The notes under the pieces: generated by a model | The model's input: only the letters and a program-made list of their open reading frames with translations | Told to the model about the DNA's origin: nothing | The model's database searches: none | Shown: in pieces, positions 1-5,478 of the stretch | Position numbering within the stretch: the stretch's first letter is position 1 | Layout: the number at the start of each line of letters is the position of its first letter | DNA from: Candidatus Sabulitectum sp. | GTDB lineage: Bacteria > Fermentibacterota > Fermentibacteria > Fermentibacterales > JCC-6 | Direction: 5' to 3' | Assembly (NCBI GenBank): GCA_029934845.1 | Contig: JAOZLN010000084.1 | Span: forward strand, 1 to 8,803 | DNA: 8,803 nucleotides | Made by a program: the position numbers and the translations under genes

Positions 1-1203
1 GTTTGCTTCCAACTCACCGCAAACGGTGATACACTGGATGTTGTTAAGTTTAACCGGGGTGAGCCAGTATCGGTGTACAATTTTCCTGAGGGCTTTTCAG
101 TTGTAACTGGGGATTCCTTCGTGACATGGGCAGGATTACAGGATCCGACATCCGGCTACGAAATAGCATTGGATGAGCACGGTCTTCCCATTCTGCTTTC
201 CAGCCTTTCCGGCAATCCATTCCTGGAATGGGTATGGAATAATGATTCTACTGTAACTGCTTTATCGCTGGATTCCCTTGGGAACACTGAAGACATAGAA
301 CTTCTTCCAAACCACACAGGTACTGCGATTCGCTTGAATTATCGTGGAGACCTTGTTTATTTCAAGTACGATAATGTTTCTGCATTTGCCTGGCAGTACA
401 CACTGAACGAACAGCACAGAGTGGTTTGCAGGTGTGCCGTTGATGTTGTGGGTGAGATTGTCAGCACTGCGGATGGTATTGCTGAAACCAGGTATTACTA
501 CGATTCAGCGGGAAACCTCTCTTCAACAAGGTTGTTTGACATAAATGGCAATCTGATGCCTGACAGTTATGAAATTGCAGTTACAGGTAACTACGAATTT
601 GACAGCAATGGAGTTGTTGTCAATGAGGTGAGGTTTGCCTTTACTGAAAGATTGTATGATGAGAATTCTCTGTATATTGTTGAACGACACTACGGTATAG
701 ATGGAAATGCTATTGAGAACTCTTCTGGAGTGGCTTCTACCATCTATAAGAGAGATGTTTTTGGTGGGATATCGGAATCTGTCTGGCTGGACATTTTTGG
801 GAACAGAAAAGAGGTTGAGGGTATTTCTGTGACTCGCAGATTGTTCAATGAACAGGGAAGGGTGATAGAATCATCCACATACAATGCCGATCTGAAGATT
901 GCAGACTTTTCCGGCGGATTCGCATACACCCGGTTTACCTACGCCTCAGATGGTCAGCCGGAGCTTATTTCATACTACGACAGTGATGGTCTGCCTGTGG
1001 TTAACACATCTCTTGGGTGTCATGCCCGAAGTTTTGTCTATGATTCCAGTGGTGCGTGTGTGGAACTCTGCTACCTTGATACTGCTTACGATCTTATCAA
1101 CCTTGCTACCGGTTATGCCAGAGTTGTGTCTGTTTTTGATCAGGATGGCAATCTAGTTGAACACATTTTCTTTGATCAGAACGGGGTAGAGGTTATCCAA
1201 TAA
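1..1203 (+). CDS. YD/DxxGN-type repeat protein, 5'-truncated by window edge
   Basis: The reading frame is open from base 1 (Val-Cys-Phe-Gln...) to a TAA at 1201-1203, giving 400 visible codons, so the true start lies outside the window. A GTG at 73 is in frame but has no convincing Shine-Dalgarno sequence and the similar-looking protein text continues upstream of it, so I do not use it as the start. From about residue 155 to the end the protein is made of six to seven degenerate units of about 33-45 residues. Each has the pattern Gly-x-Ala-x-x-(T/R)-x-x-(Y/F)-D-x-x-G-(N/x)-hydrophobic-x-E, then (Y/F)-D-x-x-G-(N/L)-x. Clear examples are YDSAGNL, FDINGNL, YDSDGLP, FDQDGNL and FDQNGVE. Repeats of this look occur in RHS/YD-like and YwqK-like beta-rich bacterial proteins, often extracytoplasmic. 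No catalytic motif is visible and I assign no function. It converges on the lipoprotein gene and ends at a shared hairpin. Confidence 0.8.
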   Translation, partial: VCFQLTANGDTLDVVKFNRGEPVSVYNFPEGFSVVTGDSFVTWAGLQDPTSGYEIALDEHGLPILLSSLSGNPFLEWVWNNDSTVTALSLDSLGNTEDIELLPNHTGTAIRLNYRGDLVYFKYDNVSAFAWQYTLNEQHRVVCRCAVDVVGEIVSTADGIAETRYYYDSAGNLSSTRLFDINGNLMPDSYEIAVTGNYEFDSNGVVVNEVRFAFTERLYDENSLYIVERHYGIDGNAIENSSGVASTIYKRDVFGGISESVWLDIFGNRKEVEGISVTRRLFNEQGRVIESSTYNADLKIADFSGGFAYTRFTYASDGQPELISYYDSDGLPVVNTSLGCHARSFVYDSSGACVELCYLDTAYDLINLATGYARVVSVFDQDGNLVEHIFFDQNGVEVIQ

Positions 1204-1204
1204 A

Positions 1205-1229
1205 GAAGGGGCGGAGAAACCGCCCCTTC
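1205..1229. terminator. Probable bidirectional Rho-independent terminator between convergent genes
   Basis: A perfect 10-bp stem (GAAGGGGCGG, 1205-1214; CCGCCCCTTC, 1220-1229) closes a 5-nt AGAAA loop directly after the TAA of the left gene and 14 bp before the stop of the convergent lipoprotein gene. On the minus strand it is followed by a short T-rich tail (TTTATT). On the plus strand the tail is A/T-rich without a proper T-run, so termination in that direction may be weaker. Confidence 0.75.
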
Positions 1230-1243
1230 ACAAAGCAATTTAT

Positions 1244-2410
1244 CTATTCAAATCCTGGCAGAGCACCGTAGAATACTCTGGGATAGTCTTCAGGATTAAT
1301 GTCATAGCAGATGAAGTTCTCTTCGCAGATAATTACATTCCATTTCTCTGCTGCCTCTCCTGCATCAATGGCCGCTGTGAAAAGCAGATTACCATCAAGG
1401 TCGAACACATCGAATGTAGCAGTACCGGCTTCACCTGTTGTTACCCACAGGCGGTCAAGGCCATCTATTGCCATTCTGTTTATTGCCGATCTGTACTGAT
1501 CAGGCTCCCAGTTTGCCATTGAAGGAGGCATTCCCTGGGCGATCATTCTGGCATTCACTACCTCTGCCTCAAGATCCATCTCGGACTGTGTTTTCTCAAC
1601 CTTTTCGTAGTCTTCGTTTACAAATGTGAATATCTCTTCACCTTCCGGGGTCCATGCTGTGTATGAGTACTCTTCCGTAGACATCTGTGAAGTGAACACT
1701 CTGCCATCAGCTGACGCTGCAAAAAGGGCTACATCACTTGCTATTGAACTGAGATCAGCAGGGTTGAAAGGAGACATCTGTGAGTAGTAAACAACCGTGG
1801 GAATGGAATTGTCTATTTCCCACTTCGCCACGGTAAATCCCATGAACATGCCGTCTTCACTCTGTTCAAAATCGGGTTTCATTCCAATTATCTCCATGCC
1901 CTCAATAGCAATAAGCTGCGCAGGCGGAGAGGGAACGAAGCCCAGAGCTTCTGAGACAAGCTCATAGTTTTCATCAAAATAGACCAGCTTTAAACCCATG
2001 CCATCTGCAACAACAAGACCGCCTTCAGGGCGAAAAGCCATGCCCGCAGGCAGAAGAAATTCACCGGGGCCACTACCGTCTCGTCCTATGGTTCTAATGA
2101 ATTCACCTGCAGGGGTAAACATCGCCACATTGGCCTTTTGCCCATCGAGAATCGCAATATCGCCGGCAGGGGTAAAGCAGGCTTCGATTATTACACCGAA
2201 GACATAATTGCTGTCGCCAAGCTCCACACCGATTGAATCTGTTACTGTGAGGTAACTGTCTGCCACCGGCAGGGTGTAAGGTTCATCGTTGGTGGTATCA
2301 CCAGTGTTATCTGTTGTGACTTCAGTTGTTTCTCCAGAGTCAACAGGCTCTGAAGTACCACACCCGCTGATTAGCAAAACAGCCAGTGGAAGTAATAATA
2401 GAAATTTCAT
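1244..2410 (-). CDS. Lipoprotein with 6-bladed beta-propeller (NHL-like) body
   Basis: This 388-residue protein starts at ATG 2410, with AAGGGA (2417-2422) six bases upstream, and ends at TAG 1244-1246. The N-terminus is a classic lipoprotein signal: Lys2, a Leu-rich core, then a Leu-Ile-Ser-Gly-Cys lipobox with Cys17 as the predicted lipidated residue. A Ser/Thr/Asp/Glu-rich linker follows to about residue 45. The body carries NHL/6-bladed-propeller strand pairs, for example FTPAGDIAILD and the hallmark GRDGSGPGEF (residues 109-118), followed by MAFRPEGGLVVAD. A late blade (DRLWVTTGE...FDVFDLDGNLLF) lies near the C-terminus. Family knowledge: such propellers are usually envelope-anchored binding or scaffold proteins, and no enzyme active site is evident. 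Its ligand is unknown. It lies 65 bp downstream of the winged-helix gene on the same strand, so read-through transcription is possible. I see no strong promoter in the gap. Confidence 0.85.
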   Translation of the reverse strand: MKFLLLLPLAVLLISGCGTSEPVDSGETTEVTTDNTGDTTNDEPYTLPVADSYLTVTDSIGVELGDSNYVFGVIIEACFTPAGDIAILDGQKANVAMFTPAGEFIRTIGRDGSGPGEFLLPAGMAFRPEGGLVVADGMGLKLVYFDENYELVSEALGFVPSPPAQLIAIEGMEIIGMKPDFEQSEDGMFMGFTVAKWEIDNSIPTVVYYSQMSPFNPADLSSIASDVALFAASADGRVFTSQMSTEEYSYTAWTPEGEEIFTFVNEDYEKVEKTQSEMDLEAEVVNARMIAQGMPPSMANWEPDQYRSAINRMAIDGLDRLWVTTGEAGTATFDVFDLDGNLLFTAAIDAGEAAEKWNVIICEENFICYDINPEDYPRVFYGALPGFE

Positions 2411-2475
2411 AGATCATCCCTTCGCTTTGAATTAAACTTGCCCATCCAGATACCGGAATATTGCAGCAATACACA

Positions 2476-2805
2476 TTATGTCAACTTTTCCTGGTTTATA
2501 AGCTGCGTCAGCGCATCCAGATGTTTCTCTAATCCGGATTGGCCTTCTTCAGTAAGACAGTACCAGCTTACCGGTTTTCGGTTTCTGAATTCCTTCTTCA
2601 CAGAGATAAAACCTTCATCTTCCAGTTTGCGGAGCTGGGCACCCAGACTGCCGTCGGTTTCTTCAAGAAGCTCTTTTAATCTGCTGAAGGAAAGTGCTGT
2701 ATGTTTTGCCAGAAGAACACATATGCCCAGTCTTGCTCTGTGCCCAAGAAGCTTGTTCAGATTGTTAAGAGCATCCCTGATGTTTGTACTCTGATCACCT
2801 GACAT
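2476..2805 (-). CDS. Small winged-helix transcriptional regulator (HTH_34/MarR-PadR-like)
   Basis: This 109-residue cytoplasmic DNA-binding protein starts at ATG 2805. Residues about 22-95 form a winged helix: the opening HRARLGICVLL helix, an SFSRLKELLEET helix, a recognition helix around SLGAQLRKLEDEGFI (53-67), and a basic wing KKEFRNRKPVSWYCLT (70-85). A C-terminal helix (LTEEGQSGLEKHLDALTQLI) probably mediates dimerisation. The layout matches the short stand-alone winged-helix family PF13601 (often annotated MarR or ArsR-like); there is no metal-binding Cys/His cluster to argue for an ArsR metal sensor. The gene overlaps the end of the upstream membrane-protein gene by 11 bp, so the two are probably translationally coupled. 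Upstream purines (AGGGAAAG) give only a weak ribosome site, consistent with coupling. Inference: it represses its own operon through the nested dyads at 3372-3404. The inducing signal is unknown. Confidence 0.85.
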   Translation of the reverse strand: MSGDQSTNIRDALNNLNKLLGHRARLGICVLLAKHTALSFSRLKELLEETDGSLGAQLRKLEDEGFISVKKEFRNRKPVSWYCLTEEGQSGLEKHLDALTQLINQEKLT

Positions 2806-3352
2806 TTTTCTTTCCCTGTCGTATTGCAGTAACGATCAGTACTATTCCCAATAGAGCCCCCATTGTTGTCCAGGCATATTTATCCATGAACAGTGTTCCC
2901 AGAAAACCAAGCACCATTATTCCGCCCAGCCATAAAAAGATTCTGTCGAAGTGAACACCTGCTGTCCACCAGCCAAGAGCCACAACAAGAAGTATAACCT
3001 GACTGTTCACAACTCCGTGAACCAAACCCTTGAGACCAAGAAGAATGGCGAGAAAAACTATAACCATCATCCCGCTCCAGTGAAGAGCATGCTTAATTCC
3101 AATCTCGCGATTCATCTGCCCTTTGTTTGCTCCTGCCTTGTACCCCAGAAAACCACTTAACATACCTCCGGCAGGACCAGCTATCATCCAGAACAAGCCA
3201 ACCCATCGCGGGGCAAAATCAATCAGGGAAAAACCCACTATCAGTATTGCCGCCCAGAGAATATAGATTGATGCCGGGGAAGTTGAGCTGCCAGACTTTG
3301 TCACCAGATCTTTTACATACCCGATATCCGATTCGATTTTGTTGTTTGTCAT
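2795..3352 (-). CDS. Six-helix integral membrane protein of unknown function, partner of winged-helix regulator
   Basis: I place the start at ATG 3352, giving 185 residues. AAGGAG (3359-3364) lies six bases upstream of it, whereas a frame-open ATG at 3412 falls inside the -35 element and cannot be the start of a transcript from that promoter. Another ATG at 3358 directly abuts the ribosome site and is too close. After a hydrophilic N-terminus of about 27 residues there are six hydrophobic segments, near residues 28-46, 50-72, 88-107, 112-130, 136-155 and 160-177. A basic tail (RQGKKNVR) follows. No transporter or enzyme motif is visible and I do not recognise the family beyond its context. 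Small membrane proteins encoded directly with PF13601-type regulators are a recurring bacterial gene pair. The stop codon overlaps the start of the regulator gene by 11 bp. The consensus promoter and operator-like dyads lie just upstream. Confidence 0.8.
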   Translation of the reverse strand: MTNNKIESDIGYVKDLVTKSGSSTSPASIYILWAAILIVGFSLIDFAPRWVGLFWMIAGPAGGMLSGFLGYKAGANKGQMNREIGIKHALHWSGMMVIVFLAILLGLKGLVHGVVNSQVILLVVALGWWTAGVHFDRIFLWLGGIMVLGFLGTLFMDKYAWTTMGALLGIVLIVTAIRQGKKNVR

Positions 3353-3358
3353 ATTCAT

Positions 3359-3364
3359 CTCCTT
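3359..3364 (-). promoter_or_regulatory. Ribosome binding site that fixes the membrane-protein start
   Basis: On the minus strand AAGGAG is followed by ATGAAT and then ATG at 3352. The six-base spacing selects the second of the two closely spaced ATG codons. Confidence 0.8.
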
Positions 3365-3371
3365 ATTGTTT

Positions 3372-3404
3372 AGAGTACTCTGAATACTAGAGTATAATTC
3401 AGAG
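3372..3404. promoter_or_regulatory. Nested inverted repeats over the promoter: probable operator
   Basis: Several dyads overlap here. AGAGTACTCT (3372-3381) is a perfect palindrome. TACTCT (3376-3381) pairs with AGAGTA (3389-3394) across 7 bases. ATACT (3384-3388) pairs with AGTAT (3391-3395). CTCTGAAT (3378-3385) pairs with ATTCAGAG (3397-3404) across 11 bases. The AGAGTA/TACTCT half-site therefore occurs three times in 23 bp. The dyads cover the -10 element, most of the spacer and the predicted start site, which is where a repressor would sit. The obvious candidate is the winged-helix protein encoded as the second gene of this operon. That assignment is inference. Confidence 0.7.
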
Positions 3405-3412
3405 CTTGTCAA
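3384..3412 (-). promoter_or_regulatory. Consensus sigma70-type promoter of the membrane protein/regulator operon
   Basis: Reading the minus strand, a perfect -35 TTGACA (3412-3407) is separated by exactly 17 bases from a -10 TAGTAT (3389-3384). The start site should fall near 3377, about 25 bases before the chosen ATG at 3352, which leaves room for the AAGGAG ribosome site. The promoter sits right after the methyltransferase stop (3434), so this operon has its own start. No terminator is visible between the two, so read-through from upstream also remains possible. Confidence 0.8.
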
Positions 3413-3433
3413 GTGATATTGTCTTTGGAGTGT

Positions 3434-4051
3434 TTACGACTGTTTTTCTGCAGTGATATTCAGCCAGATCGTTTCATTACGGTTCAGCCCATCGGTGGCT
3501 TCTGCTGCTTCTGTGACCCTCAGCCCCGCATTTCCGAACTGACCGATCCACCATTCTTTGTTTTTCAGAGTGAATGTTCTTAGATCATCTTCCGCCTGCT
3601 CTTCTCTTGTTGTGCAGACGGAGACGAATAGTACCCCGGAAGCCTTCAGTAACCTGCTTGCCTCAAGAAGGAATTCACTTATCTCTGTTGTCGTAAGATG
3701 CATCAGTGTCGCTATGGAGTAGATGCCATCATATGTTCTTATCAGGAATCTCAGGTCTTCTGGTAGTTCAAGTTTCATAAGAAATGGGGCGAGTTCGGGA
3801 TGAACTTTTTCCGCAAGGGCGAGCATATTGTCACTGCCATCGGTAATTCTGATGCTACCCGGTGAAAGTGTCTGAAGAAGGAAGGCAGCATCTCTACCGG
3901 AGCCGCATCCAAGTTCAAGGATGGAATTGCAGCTTTCCAGCGTCTGCAGCAATTTATTCTGCAGTTTGTCCACATTGGCAGATTCGTATCTTACAGAGAT
4001 AGATTCTGCCTGTTTTTCGTAGTACCTGATTGTGTTGATTTTATCGTTCAA
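3434..4051 (-). CDS. Class I SAM-dependent methyltransferase (TTG start)
   Basis: This 205-residue cytoplasmic enzyme has a Rossmann-type methyltransferase fold. Motif I, ILELGCGSGRDA (residues 44-55), is the glycine-rich SAM loop with Glu46 at its strand end. The next strand ends in an acidic residue (ITDGSDNML, Asp71 region), as expected for ribose contact. A motif IV-like strand (YDGIYSIATLMHL, 107-119) and a motif resembling the post-motif helix (EASRLLKASGVLFVSV) follow. The N-terminal TIRYYEKQAESISVRYES segment is typical of small-molecule methyltransferases of the Methyltransf_11/25 type. The substrate cannot be read from sequence. The start is a TTG at 4051 whose last two bases open the TGA stop of the upstream amidohydrolase (TTGA, 4-bp overlap), pointing to translational coupling. 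A GGAAAGG lies about 11 bases upstream. No ATG occurs near the N-terminus of this frame, which supports TTG. Confidence 0.85.
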   Translation of the reverse strand: MNDKINTIRYYEKQAESISVRYESANVDKLQNKLLQTLESCNSILELGCGSGRDAAFLLQTLSPGSIRITDGSDNMLALAEKVHPELAPFLMKLELPEDLRFLIRTYDGIYSIATLMHLTTTEISEFLLEASRLLKASGVLFVSVCTTREEQAEDDLRTFTLKNKEWWIGQFGNAGLRVTEAAEATDGLNRNETIWLNITAEKQS

Positions 4052-5175
4052 AGCTTAAGTGACCTTTCCAGTATCTCTATGAACATAGAAATTCCAACAG
4101 GTATAAGGCTGTCTGGAAAATCATAATTTCTGCTGTGCAGAGGTTTAGCATTTATTCCGGAACCAATTCCAAACATAGCACCGGAGAATTCGTCAGTGAA
4201 GTGGCCGAAGTCTTCTGACCAGAGGAAGGGTCTGGTAAGGGGAATCATCTGATACCCAAGATAATTCGCAGATTCTCTTATAAATGAATTGGGCAATTCG
4301 GCATTAATGGTTGCGGGAAATTCCTGGGCCCAGCTCAAATTGCACATTAGATGCTCTTCTGCTGCTGTTTTTATGATCTGCTCAGAGACCCTGTGTGAGA
4401 AGAAATCCAGTTCTTTTGTGTGGGTGGCGCGCAGGGTGATCATTACAGTTGCATCCCCGGGGGAAGTACCGAAAGCAACTTCACCAATTCGGGCATGAAC
4501 CAGGGTAGCAATGGTACCTGTGGAATTGTCAGAGATCCGTTCAAGATAAAGAATAATAGAAGCAACTGCAGCAGCAGGGCTGTTTCCACACTGGGGCTCT
4601 GCTGCATGTGAGCTTTCCCCTGTAAGCTTTACTATCAGTCCTTTGGAAGCCTCTGCGAAAGGCCCGGCTTTTGTAATAACCGACCCCAGCTGGAAACCGG
4701 GCAGATTGTGAAGGGCAAAGCACTGATCCGGGCTGTACTTGAGCTTTTCTATTATTCTGGCAGCTCCCTGACCGGTCTCTTCTGCTGGCTGAAAAAGCAG
4801 TAAGACTGTGCCATGCAGCGGCCTGTTCCGGGCAAGCTTCGATGCAACTCCGCACATAATCGCCATATGTCCGTCATGACCACACTTGTGTGATACACCA
4901 CTGATCGTTGATCTGTGCTCCAGCTTAGAAATTTCGTTAATTGGAAGCGCATCCATGTCACATCGGAGAAGAACAGTTCTTCCCGGTGTTTCACCTTTAT
5001 AAACAGCCAGAATGCCATGCCCGCCCATGGCGGTTACCAGAAGATCAGGGTGCTGCTTTTTAAGAAACACTATGAGGGTTTCAGCGGTTTTCTCTTCATT
5101 GCCAGACAGCTCCGGCTGTTTGTGAAGCTTGTGTCTCAGTTCAATCAGCTGTTTTTTGCCAACGGCATTCTTCAT
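4048..5175 (-). CDS. M20 family metallo-amidohydrolase (M20D-like, N-acyl-amino acid hydrolase type)
   Basis: This 375-residue protein is close to the usual length of M20D amidohydrolases (hippurate, IAA-amino acid and N-acetyl-diaminopimelate hydrolases). Visible motifs in order are RHKLHKQPELSGNE (residues 14-27), LLRCDMDALPI (69-79), HKCGHDGH (96-103), QPAEETGQGA (129-138), LHNLPG (155-160), the dimerisation-domain start SSHAAEP (188-194), WSEDF (319-323) and KPLHSRNYDF (344-353). By family knowledge Cys98, His100, Glu133, His156 and His347 are the likely metal ligands and Glu132 the likely catalytic base; all are present, so the enzyme looks intact. It would cleave an amide bond between an acyl group and an amino acid, or a related substrate; which one is not determinable. 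ATG 5175 has a GGGGAGGG sequence about 12 bases upstream, a rather long spacing. It is the first gene of a two-gene unit with the methyltransferase. Confidence 0.9.
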   Translation of the reverse strand: MKNAVGKKQLIELRHKLHKQPELSGNEEKTAETLIVFLKKQHPDLLVTAMGGHGILAVYKGETPGRTVLLRCDMDALPINEISKLEHRSTISGVSHKCGHDGHMAIMCGVASKLARNRPLHGTVLLLFQPAEETGQGAARIIEKLKYSPDQCFALHNLPGFQLGSVITKAGPFAEASKGLIVKLTGESSHAAEPQCGNSPAAAVASIILYLERISDNSTGTIATLVHARIGEVAFGTSPGDATVMITLRATHTKELDFFSHRVSEQIIKTAAEEHLMCNLSWAQEFPATINAELPNSFIRESANYLGYQMIPLTRPFLWSEDFGHFTDEFSGAMFGIGSGINAKPLHSRNYDFPDSLIPVGISMFIEILERSLKL

Positions 5176-5303
5176 TTTAGATGCTTACCCTCCCCACCGG
5201 AAAGACTACGGCACTCTCATACTCCAAAGATAATGCGTTCAAGAGGGTAGAGCAGGTTCTCGGGTGGAAACACTTTTGCAGAGATATGCCATACGCCATT
5301 AAC

Positions 5304-5333
5304 TTGACATAAGAGAACAAGCCTCTCTATTGT
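5304..5333 (+). promoter_or_regulatory. Candidate promoter for the cyclase-like gene
   Basis: A perfect TTGACA (5304-5309) is followed after 18 bases by TATTGT (5328-5333), a fair -10. It points at the TTG start of the large gene at 5479 and would leave an untranslated leader of about 140 bases. The -35 is strong and the -10 is moderate. Confidence 0.5.
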
Positions 5334-5341
5334 CCAGGAGC

Positions 5342-5366
5342 ATGACCGATAATGAAGCATCGGCAT
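5342..5366. repeat. Bulged hairpin/dyad in the leader of the cyclase-like gene
   Basis: ATG (5342-5344) plus CCGAT (5346-5350) pairs with ATCGG (5359-5363) plus CAT (5364-5366), with a single bulged A at 5345 and an 8-nt loop. It starts about at the predicted transcription start, so it could be a leader RNA hairpin or a protein-binding dyad. It is short enough that chance is not excluded. Confidence 0.35.
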
Positions 5367-5468
5367 AAAGGTTCCACAATCGATCGTGAAGCCTTTCTAC
5401 TCAACGCCTATTGTTGGTCAAGCTCCAGCTGTGTTTGAGTATCGAGAAGTTTGAGAATGCCAATTTAG

Positions 5469-5474
5469 AAAGGA
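5469..5474 (+). promoter_or_regulatory. Ribosome binding site supporting a TTG start
   Basis: AAAGGA lies four bases before TTG 5479. The frame is closed by a TGA at 5452-5454, and no ATG or GTG lies between that stop and 5479, so the site and the TTG together define the start. Confidence 0.65.
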
Positions 5475-5478
5475 TATT

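Larger units (their letters stand above)
5176..5478. other. Divergent intergenic region between amidohydrolase and cyclase-like gene
   Basis: This 303-bp stretch separates two genes transcribed away from each other, so it should hold both promoters. For the rightward gene there is a candidate promoter and a downstream hairpin (listed separately). For the leftward gene I see only a weak possibility: minus-strand TTGAAC, 15 bases, then TATGAG, around 5215-5241. A 28-codon plus-strand ATG frame (5352-5438) is present but unsupported. No tRNA, known riboswitch core or mobile-element end is recognisable. Confidence 0.6.

Noticed and set aside
73..75. GTG at 73 as the start of the left-edge gene
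   Set aside because: The frame is open all the way to base 1, and no good Shine-Dalgarno precedes the GTG; the gene is better read as truncated.
2461..2471. Small inverted repeat ATTGC-A-GCAAT after the lipoprotein/regulator gap as a terminator
   Set aside because: The stem is only 5 bp, the loop is a single base so it cannot fold well, and no T-run follows. It could at most be a minor protein site.
2438..2794. Plus-strand 118-codon frame opposite the winged-helix gene
   Set aside because: It is antisense to a well-formed winged-helix protein and reads as Ser/Arg/Phe-rich text with no motif.
3353..3412. Upstream extension of the membrane-protein gene to an ATG at 3412
   Set aside because: The extra 20 codons coincide with the -35, -10 and operator dyads and lack a ribosome site, whereas ATG 3352 has AAGGAG at ideal spacing.
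5352..5438. 28-codon ATG frame in the divergent intergenic region
   Set aside because: The nearest AGGAG is 11 bases upstream, the peptide has no recognisable feature beyond a Ser-rich end, and a frame this short is expected by chance.
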